Positions 53,669 to 62,647 of a stretch of DNA of 64,000 bases are shown here, in pieces. Under the pieces are notes generated by a model that was given only the letters and a program-made list of their open reading frames with translations, ran no database searches and had not been told where the DNA came from. Origin of the DNA: Niastella vici. Its GTDB lineage: Bacteria; Bacteroidota; Bacteroidia; Chitinophagales; Chitinophagaceae. Numbering within the stretch: the first letter of the stretch is position 1; the number at the start of each line of letters is the position of its first letter. The position numbers and the translations under genes are program-made. The stretch covers positions 222,775 through 286,774 of the forward strand of contig NZ_LVYD01000045.1 of the NCBI RefSeq assembly GCF_002077945.1. Direction: 5' to 3'.

Positions 53669-54814
53669 TCAAATGCACAGATATGTATTGAACCAGGTGT
53701 GAAAAGCGCTGTCTGGTACCTGGCGCATCATTTCCTCCAACGCTACAGTGGTATCTTCCATCACTTCTTTCACCTGTATTTGCAGGTCACCAGTGGCGCT
53801 TACCAGGTAAGCCGGACCGGTAACCAGCTGGCGGTTGTTTATGCGCAGCTGTCCGCGCGGACTTTGCACCGGCTGTTCTTTCAGCTTTTCAATAGCCCCG
53901 GGCACCGTGGCAACCAATTGCCGGTGTTGTAAATAATGTATTATCAGCAAGGCGGTTTCCCATCCCTGTAAGGTGAACAGGTTAGCGTTCTTGTGATGTT
54001 CTTTTTTGAAATGCGCTACGAATTCATTGTTGGCGGGGGTATCCAGTACTGGCACCCAGCTGGTATAACCCAGTATCTGTTGTACGTGGGGGTGTGTTAC
54101 CGCAAAATCGCCCGGCGAGCTATCGAACAGCATGGGCGAACCATACAATTGCAATTTATATTGTTGCTGTAAAGGCGCCACCTGTTCATAAAAGCAGCGT
54201 GCCATATCGCCGCTAAATAAACACAGCAGCGTGTTTACTTCGGGGTTGCTTTGTAAAAAAGCAACCAGCGGTTGTATGGTAAATTCCTGTTTTTTAAAAT
54301 GGCTGATAAAGTTGTATTGTATTTCGCCGCCTGCAGCGGTGAATGCACTGGTCATGGCATGGCAATGCTGGTAACCGCCATCATAATAAGAAGTAGCGGA
54401 TATGGCTTTATTACCGGCTGTTGATGCGCTTAACTGCCCGGTTAACCAGGAGCACAGGCTGTCATTCAACCCGTTGAACAACGTATGGTCATTACCGGCC
54501 GGTACGGCAGGGTACTGGGCGCCTGCATTCACAATGATCAGCAATTTACCGGCTGCAGAAAACAGCTTGCTTAATTTTTCAGCATGGTAATTTTCAACGT
54601 AAGCTACTACTACCTCCACGTCATGCACCAGCAAGAGCTTTTCTGCTTCTTTATACAGTTCTTCTGCATTCAACCCAAACCCTATAGCCGCATTATGGAA
54701 TGTAACAGTACTGCTTTGGTGGCTGGCAAAACAGGCCTTTATCCCTTGCAGGAAATCGATCCCTATGGAAGGGTAAAGTGTTGAGCCAGGAAGCAGTAAA
54801 CCAATTGCGGCCAT
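53669..54814 (-). CDS. Periplasmic-binding-protein-like (Leu/Ile/Val-binding fold) protein without signal peptide
   Basis: 381 residues. The start IGLLLPGSTLYPSIGIDFLQGIKACF and the two-lobe pattern match type 1 periplasmic-binding proteins of the LivK/amide-urea group, including a late LFTLQGWETALLIIHYL. There is no signal peptide or lipobox; the first residues already belong to the first beta strand, so it is probably cytoplasmic. No ABC permease is adjacent. Its position directly after three Tail Collar genes (31 bp) suggests a structural or sensor role in that system. The start could be later but not earlier. Confidence 0.82.
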   Translation of the reverse strand: MAAIGLLLPGSTLYPSIGIDFLQGIKACFASHQSSTVTFHNAAIGFGLNAEELYKEAEKLLLVHDVEVVVAYVENYHAEKLSKLFSAAGKLLIIVNAGAQYPAVPAGNDHTLFNGLNDSLCSWLTGQLSASTAGNKAISATSYYDGGYQHCHAMTSAFTAAGGEIQYNFISHFKKQEFTIQPLVAFLQSNPEVNTLLCLFSGDMARCFYEQVAPLQQQYKLQLYGSPMLFDSSPGDFAVTHPHVQQILGYTSWVPVLDTPANNEFVAHFKKEHHKNANLFTLQGWETALLIIHYLQHRQLVATVPGAIEKLKEQPVQSPRGQLRINNRQLVTGPAYLVSATGDLQIQVKEVMEDTTVALEEMMRQVPDSAFHTWFNTYLCI

Positions 54815-54845
54815 TTTCTTCGGGTAAGGTGAATTATTTAATTAT

Positions 54846-55394
54846 TTATTGCCGGGCCGGAAAAACGCCCTGTGTGGCAATGATCCAGGTAAGCCCCAGC
54901 ACGGGTTGCATCAGGTTTACAGGATTACTGTTTCCCGTAGCGGCTAAAGTGAGATTATTTTGCATCGGGATGGTACTGCCTGCGTCTTTAGCGCTGTTGT
55001 ACATATTAGTACCTGTTAGTGTGGCCGGATACGTATTGTAAGGCGTATCGGTGTTCCCTGCAGTGGCCGTAACCTTTGGGGTAATGGTGCCCGATATAGT
55101 GTGGATATGTGCCGGCAGATTACTGGTAAGGAGGGTAACAGTTTCTGAACCGCCCTGGTCGCCCTGAACGTACTGCGATAAACCAGCGCCCTGTCCCATT
55201 CCCACCCCTACACGGCCCTGCAGATCGGGCAGGGCAAAATTAGTTCTTCCATCCCCGCCATAGGTAGTGCCCAACAGGGAAAACAAAGCGGTGTTCTGGC
55301 TTATGGAAAGCAGTTGCCCGTTGCATAATGCCCAGCCTACGGGCGCAAAGTTGCTGGCAAATAATCTCAGTTCTGCAAGTAATACAGGATCCAT
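54846..55394 (-). CDS. Phage Tail Collar domain protein (third of three)
   Basis: 182 residues of the microcystin-dependent-protein / Tail Collar family (PF07484). Conserved blocks: AELRLFASNFAPVGWALCNGQ, NTALFSLLGTTYGGDGRTNFALPDLQGRVGVGMGQG, NLPAHIH and the end LGLTWIIATQGVFP. Such proteins are short tail-fibre-like trimers. It lies third in a tandem array with 12-16 bp spacing. No other tail gene is present. Confidence 0.93.
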   Translation of the reverse strand: MDPVLLAELRLFASNFAPVGWALCNGQLLSISQNTALFSLLGTTYGGDGRTNFALPDLQGRVGVGMGQGAGLSQYVQGDQGGSETVTLLTSNLPAHIHTISGTITPKVTATAGNTDTPYNTYPATLTGTNMYNSAKDAGSTIPMQNNLTLAATGNSNPVNLMQPVLGLTWIIATQGVFPARQ

Positions 55395-55406
55395 AAAAAT
55401 GCTTTG

Positions 55407-55928
55407 TTAGGTGGTTGGGAAAATGCCTTCGGTGGCAATAATATAATTAATGGCCAGGTAGGGTTGAACATTGCTGAATGGCTGGGACGCACCTGCTACG
55501 CCAACAGTAAGTGCAGGGGTAACAGCCGGCATTAAACTGCCATCGGTGGTAGTGGAATACATGTTCTGTCCGTTTACGGCCGGGTAATTACTCCCGGGTG
55601 TGGTTTTGTGCCCATCTTCACTTGAAGTAAGGATCCCGGCGGTACCTGAAATCGCATGGTTATGTGCCGGCAAATTTTGCGTGGTAAGGGTAATTTCTTC
55701 TACCCCGGCTTTATCGCCCAACACAAAGCCGGTTCCTGTTCCAACCGGAATACGGCTTTGCAGATCGGGTACATTGAAAAAGGTTACGCCATCGCCACCG
55801 TATATAGTACCAATGAGGTTGAACAATGTATCGTATTCTGAAATAGACAAAGCCTGGCCATTGCAAAAAGCCCAGCCTACGGGCGCAAAGTTGCCGCCGA
55901 ACATCCTGATCTCGCCGATATATGGCAT
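55407..55928 (-). CDS. Phage Tail Collar domain protein (second of three)
   Basis: 173 residues with the same layout as its neighbours: GEIRMFGGNFAPVGWAFCNGQ, LFNLIGTIYGGDGVTFFNVPDLQSRIPVGTGTG, NLPAHNHAIS and VQPYLAINYIIATEGIFP. It differs from the other two in lacking the RTNFALP form (VTFFNVP) and in its loop residues, so the three are diverged paralogues and could co-assemble. Confidence 0.93.
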   Translation of the reverse strand: MPYIGEIRMFGGNFAPVGWAFCNGQALSISEYDTLFNLIGTIYGGDGVTFFNVPDLQSRIPVGTGTGFVLGDKAGVEEITLTTQNLPAHNHAISGTAGILTSSEDGHKTTPGSNYPAVNGQNMYSTTTDGSLMPAVTPALTVGVAGASQPFSNVQPYLAINYIIATEGIFPTT

Positions 55929-55944
55929 AAAGAATATTTAGGTA

Positions 55945-56487
55945 TTAATTTCTTGACGGAAAAACGCCCGCCATGCAAATGATATAGTTCAATGCCAGGT
56001 AAGGCATCATATTGGAGATAGCTGTGCCACTGCCCACATTGCTAACAGCAAGGTTGAGGGTGGCGGGTTGCATGGTTACTCCATCCTGCTGGGCATCGTA
56101 TTTCTGGCTTCCATCACTGGCAAAATAACCGGCGGCAGGCGACTGCTGGTTACCCGTTGAGCTGGTAGCAGGCAGGGTGAGGGTGCCGCTGAGGGCATGC
56201 GTGTGCGCCGGCATTTGAGCAATAGTTAACGTATTGCTGGTAGAACCGATGCTGTCGCCCAATGAGCGAACTGAAAGCCCCGATCCCTGGCCAACGCCCA
56301 TGCCCGACCGGCCGGTGAGGTTTGGCAGGGCAAAATTAGTTCGGCCATCACCACCATAAAAAGTGCCTAAAAGGGAAAATAAAGCCTGATTTTGATTAAT
56401 TGGTAATAACTGACCCCGGCAGAAGGCCCAGTTTCTGGGCGCAAAATTGGGTGCGAATAAGCGAATTTCTCCAAGGAATCCATCCAT
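55945..56487 (-). CDS. Phage Tail Collar domain protein (first of three)
   Basis: 180 residues, first gene of the cluster. Blocks: GEIRLFAPNFAPRNWAFCRGQLLPINQNQALFSLLG, GDGRTNFALPNLTGRSGMGVGQG, QMPAHTHALSG and MMPYLALNYIICMAGVFP. Its promoter should lie just upstream, between this start and the heptamer repeats at 56596-56679. Confidence 0.93.
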   Translation of the reverse strand: MDGFLGEIRLFAPNFAPRNWAFCRGQLLPINQNQALFSLLGTFYGGDGRTNFALPNLTGRSGMGVGQGSGLSVRSLGDSIGSTSNTLTIAQMPAHTHALSGTLTLPATSSTGNQQSPAAGYFASDGSQKYDAQQDGVTMQPATLNLAVSNVGSGTAISNMMPYLALNYIICMAGVFPSRN

Positions 56488-56595
56488 AATAAGCAGGAAT
56501 TGAGGTTACGGTGAGCAAATGTATATATTTATTATATACATGGGGGGACAAACAGTGTACATATAACACTAAAATACCCATTAACCCCTGAGTTG

Positions 56596-56679
56596 CCAGT
56601 TACCAGTTACCAGTCACCAGTCACCAGTTACCAGTTACCTGTTACCGGTTACCTGTTACCGGTTACCGGCTGCCAGTTA
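56596..56679. repeat. Twelve-unit heptamer tandem repeat CCAGTTA
   Basis: Twelve uninterrupted 7-bp units, all fitting CC(A/T/G)G(T/C)(T/C)(A/G): CCAGTTA x5, CCAGTCA x2, CCTGTTA x2, CCGGTTA x2 and CCGGCTG. No inverted second half is present. It lies upstream of the Tail Collar cluster. Open frames over it (from 56687 onward) are not supported as genes. Confidence 0.85.
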
Positions 56680-56948
56680 CCGGGGTTTGAGTTTCGATCA
56701 CCCTGCCTGCAGCCCGGGGCCGCCGAATTTTTTGCCTGAGAACCAAGATCCGGAAACTCGTAGCCCGCTTTTTCCTACCTTTGCGCCGCAAATCCGCACC
56801 CCGGGAATCTTTTTTACCCGCTGGAACCACCTAAACAAAAACTACCCGCCCGGGCTGACCCAGGCCATGAAACTCTTTGAGGATCAACGTAAAACAGGTC
56901 GATATAAAAATAATTTATTCCTTCATAAACATAAATGATCTAACACTG

Positions 56949-56982
56949 TTTATACTTTTTAGTATAGATTGTTGTACCTTTG
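56949..56982 (+). promoter_or_regulatory. Bacteroidota-type promoter of the SUF operon
   Basis: TACCTTTG (56975-56982) matches the -7 TAnnTTTG consensus, 44 bp before the sufB ATG. TTTA at 56949-56952 is a weak -33 match 22 bp upstream. Confidence 0.5.
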
Positions 56983-57025
56983 TGACACCTAAACAGAAAA
57001 CAGGTCAATTTTAAAAGAATTTGCT

Positions 57026-58471
57026 ATGCAAAATGAGCTTAGTGCAATTGAGAAAACGGTTCTCACTGATTACAAATATGGTTTTGTAACAGAAATTGAA
57101 GCGGATGAAGCCCCTCCCGGACTAAATGAAGACACGATCCGCTTTATTTCAGCTAAAAAGAATGAACCTGAGTGGATGCTGGAATGGCGCCTGAAAGCTT
57201 ATAACCACTGGCTTAAAATGAGTGAGCCTACCTGGGCCAACATTAAATACGAAAAGATCAATTATCAGGATATTATATATTATTCTGCGCCCAAGCAGAA
57301 AAAGAAGGTCAACAGCCTTGATGAAATAGATCCCGAATTACGTAAAACGTTCGAAAAGCTGGGTATTTCGCTCGATGAGCAAAAACGCCTTTCCGGTGTT
57401 GCCATTGACGCGGTTATCGACAGCGTTTCAATTGGAACCACTTTCAAGGAGCAGCTGGGCGAACTGGGTATCATCTTCTGTTCAATAAGCGAAGCCATTC
57501 AGGAGCATCCTGAACTGGTAAAAAAATACATTGGTTCGGTAGTGCCTATTACCGATAACTATTTCTCGGCGCTGAATTCAGCGGTTTTCAGCGACGGTTC
57601 TTTCTGCTATATTCCCAAAGGCGTTCGTTGCCCCATGGAATTGAGTACCTATTTCCGTATCAATGCTGAAGGTACCGGTCAGTTTGAGCGTACGCTGCTG
57701 ATCGCCGACGAAGGCAGCTATGTGAGCTACCTCGAAGGTTGTACAGCGCCCATTCGCGATGAAAATCAGTTACATGCAGCCGTGGTTGAGCTGATCGCGA
57801 TGGAGAATGCCGAGATCAAATATTCAACCGTTCAAAACTGGTACCCCGGCGATAAAGATGGTGTGGGTGGTATTTACAACTTCGTAACCAAACGCGGCAT
57901 TTGTCAGGGCGCTCATGCAAAGATCTCCTGGACGCAGGTAGAAACCGGTTCTTCCATAACCTGGAAATACCCCAGCGTAATATTAAAGGGCGATTATTCA
58001 GTTGGTGAGTTCTATTCTGTAGCAGTTACCAATAACCACCAGCAGGCCGATACCGGTACCAAAATGATGCACCTGGGTAAAAATACCCGCAGCCGCATTG
58101 TATCGAAAGGTATTTCGGCTGGGGTAAGTAATAACAGTTATCGTGGGCTGGTGCATGTTGGTAAGAACGCCGCCAATGCCCGTAACTTCTCGCAGTGCGA
58201 TTCCCTGTTGTTGGGCGACAAATGCGGTGCACATACGTTCCCGTATATTGAAGTAAAAAACAATACAGCAGTGGTAGAGCACGAAGCCACTACCTCAAAA
58301 ATTGGGGAAGACCAGATCTTCTATTGCAACCAGCGCGGTATTGATACCGAAACAGCTGTTGCCCTTATCATTAACGGTTTTGCCAAAGAGGTAATGAACC
58401 AGTTGCCCATGGAATTTGCGGTAGAAGCGCAAAAGCTGCTGGCAATTAGTTTGGAAGGAAGCGTTGGTTAA
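57026..58471 (+). CDS. sufB: Fe-S cluster assembly scaffold SufB
   Basis: 481 residues, the normal SufB length. The N-terminal part has [21 protein letters not shown]; the beta-helix core has [38 protein letters not shown] (in two stretches), and [20 protein letters not shown] with the conserved Cys that accepts sulfur. With SufC and SufD it forms the SufBC2D scaffold. It is the first gene of the operon; sufC follows after 68 bp. Confidence 0.98.
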   Translation: MQNELSAIEKTVLTDYKYGFVTEIEADEAPPGLNEDTIRFISAKKNEPEWMLEWRLKAYNHWLKMSEPTWANIKYEKINYQDIIYYSAPKQKKKVNSLDEIDPELRKTFEKLGISLDEQKRLSGVAIDAVIDSVSIGTTFKEQLGELGIIFCSISEAIQEHPELVKKYIGSVVPITDNYFSALNSAVFSDGSFCYIPKGVRCPMELSTYFRINAEGTGQFERTLLIADEGSYVSYLEGCTAPIRDENQLHAAVVELIAMENAEIKYSTVQNWYPGDKDGVGGIYNFVTKRGICQGAHAKISWTQVETGSSITWKYPSVILKGDYSVGEFYSVAVTNNHQQADTGTKMMHLGKNTRSRIVSKGISAGVSNNSYRGLVHVGKNAANARNFSQCDSLLLGDKCGAHTFPYIEVKNNTAVVEHEATTSKIGEDQIFYCNQRGIDTETAVALIINGFAKEVMNQLPMEFAVEAQKLLAISLEGSVG

Positions 58472-58539
58472 TTGACCATTTACCCCGATGAGTTGGGGAT
58501 CAAAAAAAAGACGATCACGATTAAATTATATCATCCATT

Positions 58540-59295
58540 ATGTTATCAATTAAAAACCTGCATGCAGGAATTGACGAAAAGAAAATTTTGAAAGGTATTA
58601 ACCTCGAAATAAAACCGGGTGAAGTGCATGCCATTATGGGACCGAACGGATCAGGAAAAAGTACCCTGGCTTCGGTATTGGCCGGCCGTGAAGATTATGA
58701 AGTAACAGACGGCACTGTTGAATTTGCCGGTAAAGACCTGCTTGAATTATCGCCTGAAGAAAGAGCCGGCGAAGGGTTATTCCTCGCGTTTCAATACCCT
58801 GTTGAAATTCCAGGTTTAAGCACTACCAACTTTATAAAAACAGCAGTGAATGAAGTACGTAAGTACCGTGGTGAAGAAGCGCTGGATGCCGTAGCATTCC
58901 TGAAGCTCATGAAAGAAAAAATGGCCCAAACCAACATAGACCAAACTTTATTGAGCCGTTCACTGAATGAAGGGTTCTCTGGTGGTGAAAAGAAAAGAAA
59001 TGAAGTATTTCAGATGGCCATGCTGCAACCCAAACTGGCTATCCTCGATGAAACAGATTCAGGTTTGGATATCGACGCCATCCGCATTGTGGCCAATGGG
59101 GTAAATAAATTACGCAGCAAGGATAACGCGGTGCTGTTAGTTACCCACTATCAACGCCTGCTTGATTATATCGTTCCTGATTTTGTGCATGTATTGTATA
59201 ATGGACGAATTGTAAAATCGGGTACTAAAGAACTGGCGCTTGAGCTGGAAGAAAGAGGGTACGATTTTATTAAAAGCGAAAATGTAGAAGCCTAA
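58540..59295 (+). CDS. sufC: Fe-S assembly ATPase SufC
   Basis: 251 residues of the ABC ATPase type. Walker A GPNGSGKS (in MGPNGSGKSTLASVLAGRED), SufC-specific signature FSGGEKKRNEV, Walker B LAILDETDSGLDIDA, and switch His in LLVTHYQRLLDYI. It powers conformational change in SufBC2D. It is 22 bp before sufD. Confidence 0.98.
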   Translation: MLSIKNLHAGIDEKKILKGINLEIKPGEVHAIMGPNGSGKSTLASVLAGREDYEVTDGTVEFAGKDLLELSPEERAGEGLFLAFQYPVEIPGLSTTNFIKTAVNEVRKYRGEEALDAVAFLKLMKEKMAQTNIDQTLLSRSLNEGFSGGEKKRNEVFQMAMLQPKLAILDETDSGLDIDAIRIVANGVNKLRSKDNAVLLVTHYQRLLDYIVPDFVHVLYNGRIVKSGTKELALELEERGYDFIKSENVEA

Positions 59296-59317
59296 GTGCA
59301 AAAAGCCTAATACAAAA

Positions 59318-60622
59318 ATGAACAATTTAGAATATATAAAAGAGCGGTTTAATCAGCTACCTTCTGTAAACGACCTGAATGGACTGGGCGTTATCCGTCA
59401 AAAGGCATTTGAGGCGTTGAATAAAATGGGTATTCCAACCACCCGTCATGAAGAATGGAAGTACACCCGCATTGGTAGTTTCTTCAATAAAGAATATAAG
59501 TATACAGAGGCCCAGCATGCATTAACTGCAGCTGACCTGGCTCCTGTTCGCTTACCTGGTTACGAGCAGGCCAATGAGTTGTTCTATATCAATGGCCGTT
59601 ACGCCCCCGAGCTGAGTGTGGTGCGTTCAAAAGGGTTGACCGTGCAGCCTTTGCAGGAAGCCGCCAGGAATGAATACAAGGATATTGTTTCAAAACACCT
59701 GGGACATAGCAGTAATTATTTGAAAGACGGCATCATTGCCCTGAACACTGCCTTTGTGCAGGACGGGGTATTTGTATATGTGAAGAAAGGGCAGATCGTT
59801 GAGCATCCCGTTTACATTTATAATATCACCGATGCCCGGCAGGCCAATATTCTGGCCCAGCCCCGTACATTGGTATATGTAGGCGAGAATGCGCAGGTGA
59901 AGTTTGCCGAAACCTTCAACACCCTGGGCACGCAGGAAAGTTTTACCAACCGCGTAATTGAGATCGTGGTAGAGAAGGACGCTATCACGGAGTATTATAA
60001 AATTCAAACCGATGCCTCGCATGCCAGCCAGGTAGCCACCACGCATATTCAGCAGATCGGTAAAAGCTATACGCATACCGTTACTGTTTCGCTGAATGCC
60101 GGCCTGGTGCGCAACAACCTGAACATTGTGCTCGATGAGCAGTATTGCGAAGCGCATTTATACGGTATTTATTTACAACAGGGAAACAGCCACATCGATA
60201 ACCATACCGTGGTTGACCATGCCAAACCCCATTGCGAAAGCAATGAGCTGTATAAAGGCATGCTCGACGATCAAAGTACCGGTGTGTTCAATGGAAAGAT
60301 CTTTGTACGCCAGGATGCGCAGAAAACCAATGCATACCAGAGCAATAAAAATGTTTTATTGTCAGAAGGCGCCAGTGTGAATACCAAACCGCAGCTGGAA
60401 ATATTTGCAGACGATGTAAAATGTTCGCACGGTTGTACCATTGGCCGTTTAGATGAGGAAAGTTTATTCTACCTGCGGTCAAGAGGTATTTCAGAAAGAA
60501 CTGCCAAATCCTTACTGTTACACGGGTTTGCGGTTGATATTCTGGAACAAATAAAAATTGCGCCCATCCGCGAGTATGTTGACAACCTGATTTCAGAACG
60601 TTTGGAATTTGATATAGCATGA
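59318..60622 (+). CDS. sufD: Fe-S assembly protein SufD
   Basis: 434 residues. The amino-terminal segment RHEEWKYTRIGSFF and the C-terminal beta-helix with VKCSHGCTIGRLDEESLFYLRSRG (seen in two parts) are typical; the His in CSHG corresponds to the cluster-relevant His of E. coli SufD. It is a paralogue of SufB and its partner in the scaffold. Its stop overlaps the sufS start by 4 bp (ATGA). Confidence 0.97.
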   Translation: MNNLEYIKERFNQLPSVNDLNGLGVIRQKAFEALNKMGIPTTRHEEWKYTRIGSFFNKEYKYTEAQHALTAADLAPVRLPGYEQANELFYINGRYAPELSVVRSKGLTVQPLQEAARNEYKDIVSKHLGHSSNYLKDGIIALNTAFVQDGVFVYVKKGQIVEHPVYIYNITDARQANILAQPRTLVYVGENAQVKFAETFNTLGTQESFTNRVIEIVVEKDAITEYYKIQTDASHASQVATTHIQQIGKSYTHTVTVSLNAGLVRNNLNIVLDEQYCEAHLYGIYLQQGNSHIDNHTVVDHAKPHCESNELYKGMLDDQSTGVFNGKIFVRQDAQKTNAYQSNKNVLLSEGASVNTKPQLEIFADDVKCSHGCTIGRLDEESLFYLRSRGISERTAKSLLLHGFAVDILEQIKIAPIREYVDNLISERLEFDIA

Positions 60623-61860
60623 TACAGAGCAACACCATAACAAAGGAACTGGATGTATATGCCATACGGCAACAGTTCCCGGCGCTGAACCGGCAGGTGA
60701 AGGGACAGCCACTGGTATATTTTGATAATGCCGCGACCACTCAGAAGCCGCAGGTGGTGATAGATGCACTGGTTGATTATTATACCAATTTCAATGCGAA
60801 TGTGCATCGGGGTATACATACGCTGGCCGAAGAAGCAACTGCTGCCTTTGAAGCCAGCCGCGATGCTGCACGTCAGTTTATCAATGCGGCTTCAAGGGAA
60901 GAGATCATTTTTACCCGGGGTACTACCGAAGGTATAAACCTGGTTGCTTATACCTGGGGACGTAAAAATATACAGGCAGGGGACGAGATCATTATCACTG
61001 AAATGGAGCATCACTCCAACATTGTTCCCTGGCAAATTTTGTGTGAAGAGAAAGGTGCTGTGTTGAAAGTTATTCCCCAGCAGGACGGCGAGTTACTGTT
61101 GGATGAATATAAAAAACTGCTGAGTTCAAAAACAAAACTGGTTTCTGTAGTGCATGTATCGAATGCACTGGGAACCGTGAACCCGGTAGAACAGATCATT
61201 CAACTGGCCCATGCGGCCGGCGCGAAAGTGCTGATAGATGGTGCGCAATCAACCGTTCACCTGGATATAGATGTGCAGGCAATGGATTGCGATTTCTTTG
61301 CCTTTAGCTCCCATAAAGTATATGGGCCAACCGGCATAGGTGTATTATATGGGAAGAAACAATTGCTGGAAGCCATGCCGCCATTTCAGGGTGGGGGAGA
61401 AATGATCAAGGAAGTGACGCTGGAAAAAACAACCTACGCCGATCTGCCCTATAAATTTGAAGCCGGAACGCCCAATATCGGCGATGCCGTGGTGTTGAAG
61501 TCGGCGCTGGAATATGTAAGTAAGATCGGTAAGGAAAAGATCAGGGATCATGAAAATGAATTACTGGCTTATGCAACGGAACAGTTGCTGCAATTACCGG
61601 GACTTCGCATCATAGGTAATGCCGCCAATAAAGTGAGCGTTGTTTCATTCGTGATCGACAAAGTGCATCCACAGGATATTGGCATTTTGCTCGATAACCG
61701 TGGTATTGCGGTGCGAACCGGTCACCATTGCGCGCAACCATTGATGCATTGCTTTGGAATACCCGGAACCATCAGGGCTTCTTTTGCGATGTACAATACC
61801 AAAGAAGAAATAGACCAGCTGATAACCGGATTGCAGAAGGCATTAAAAATGTTATTATAA
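60619..61860 (+). CDS. sufS: Cysteine desulfurase SufS
   Basis: 413 residues, group II cysteine desulfurase. PLP Lys in FFAFSSHKVYGPTGIGVLYG and the active Cys in VRTGHHCAQPLMHCF; MEHHSNIVPWQ and GAQSTVHLDIDVQ are also present. It removes sulfur from cysteine and passes it to SufE, encoded 2 bp downstream, for the SufBCD scaffold. Confidence 0.98.
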   Translation: MIQSNTITKELDVYAIRQQFPALNRQVKGQPLVYFDNAATTQKPQVVIDALVDYYTNFNANVHRGIHTLAEEATAAFEASRDAARQFINAASREEIIFTRGTTEGINLVAYTWGRKNIQAGDEIIITEMEHHSNIVPWQILCEEKGAVLKVIPQQDGELLLDEYKKLLSSKTKLVSVVHVSNALGTVNPVEQIIQLAHAAGAKVLIDGAQSTVHLDIDVQAMDCDFFAFSSHKVYGPTGIGVLYGKKQLLEAMPPFQGGGEMIKEVTLEKTTYADLPYKFEAGTPNIGDAVVLKSALEYVSKIGKEKIRDHENELLAYATEQLLQLPGLRIIGNAANKVSVVSFVIDKVHPQDIGILLDNRGIAVRTGHHCAQPLMHCFGIPGTIRASFAMYNTKEEIDQLITGLQKALKMLL

Positions 61861-61862
61861 TA

Positions 61863-62336
61863 ATGAGCGATACCAGAAGCATACAGGAGATTGAGAATGA
61901 AATAGTAGAAGAGTTTTCGCTCTTCGATTCGTGGGATGATAAATACGAGTACATTATTGATCTGGGTAAGAAGCTGCCCTTACTGGAAGACAGGCACAAG
62001 CTCGATGAGAACAAAGTGCGGGGATGCCAAAGCACTGTATGGCTGGTAGCCGATTATATTGACGGGAAAGTATATTTTAAAGCCGATAGTGATGCCATAA
62101 TCGTGAAGGGGTTGATCAGTATGCTCATCAGGGTGCTATCGGGACATACACCGGATGAAATTATACAGGCCAGCCTGGAGTTTATTCAGAAAATAGGCAT
62201 GACGTCTCACCTGGCGCAAACCAGGGCGAATGGGTTGCTGGCAATGGTAAAGCAAATGAAGAATTACGCATTGGCCTTTAAAATCAAAAACACGATGACG
62301 CATGGAGAACGAAGCGCTGAAAGAAAAGGTAATTGA
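61863..62336 (+). CDS. sufE: SufE family sulfur-transfer protein
   Basis: 157 residues from the ATG at 61863; a longer open frame reaches back into sufS but the start 2 bp after the sufS stop gives a standard SufE. FSLFDSWDDKYEYIIDLGK opens the fold and VRGCQSTVWL carries the sulfur-accepting Cys. It takes the persulfide from SufS. Its 3' end overlaps the next gene by 35 bp. Confidence 0.95.
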   Translation: MSDTRSIQEIENEIVEEFSLFDSWDDKYEYIIDLGKKLPLLEDRHKLDENKVRGCQSTVWLVADYIDGKVYFKADSDAIIVKGLISMLIRVLSGHTPDEIIQASLEFIQKIGMTSHLAQTRANGLLAMVKQMKNYALAFKIKNTMTHGERSAERKGN

Positions 62337-62613
62337 AGTATTGCAAACCATTTTTGATCCTGAATTACCAGTAAGTATTTGGGAGCTGGGTTTGATATAC
62401 GAAATAAATATTTTGCCGATCAACAATGTTCAGATCGTAATGACATTAACCGCACCCGGTTGCCCGGCTGCCCAGTCGTTACCGGTTGAAGTTGATCAAA
62501 AAGTACGGGAAATTGAAGGTGTGAACGACGTGCATGTAGCTGTGACCTGGACACCCGCATGGGATAAAAGCATGATGTCGGAAGTGGCCCAGTTGCAATT
62601 GGGATTTTTATAA
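62302..62613 (+). CDS. DUF59/MIP18 family Fe-S maturation protein (SufT/PaaD-like)
   Basis: 103 residues. The DUF59 core is intact: IFDPELPVSIWELGLIYEI with the DPE motif, MTLTAPGCPAA with the conserved Cys, and VHVAVTWTPAWD. Members (SufT, CIA2/MIP18, PaaD) help target or repair Fe-S proteins. It overlaps sufE and precedes the Rrf2 gene, so it is clearly part of the operon. Confidence 0.95.
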   Translation: MENEALKEKVIEVLQTIFDPELPVSIWELGLIYEINILPINNVQIVMTLTAPGCPAAQSLPVEVDQKVREIEGVNDVHVAVTWTPAWDKSMMSEVAQLQLGFL

Positions 62614-62647
62614 GCCTTAGTCCCTAAAAACAAGAACTCATCATTAC

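Noticed and set aside
54846..56487. Prophage or contractile injection system
   Set aside because: Only Tail Collar genes are present; the holin-like gene at 22714 is 32 kb away and belongs to a chromosomal YtxH-linked family.
56687..56938. 83-codon plus-strand frame before sufB
   Set aside because: Non-ATG start beside the heptamer array, Pro/Arg-rich, no domain, and it crosses a sequence that looks like decayed intergenic DNA.
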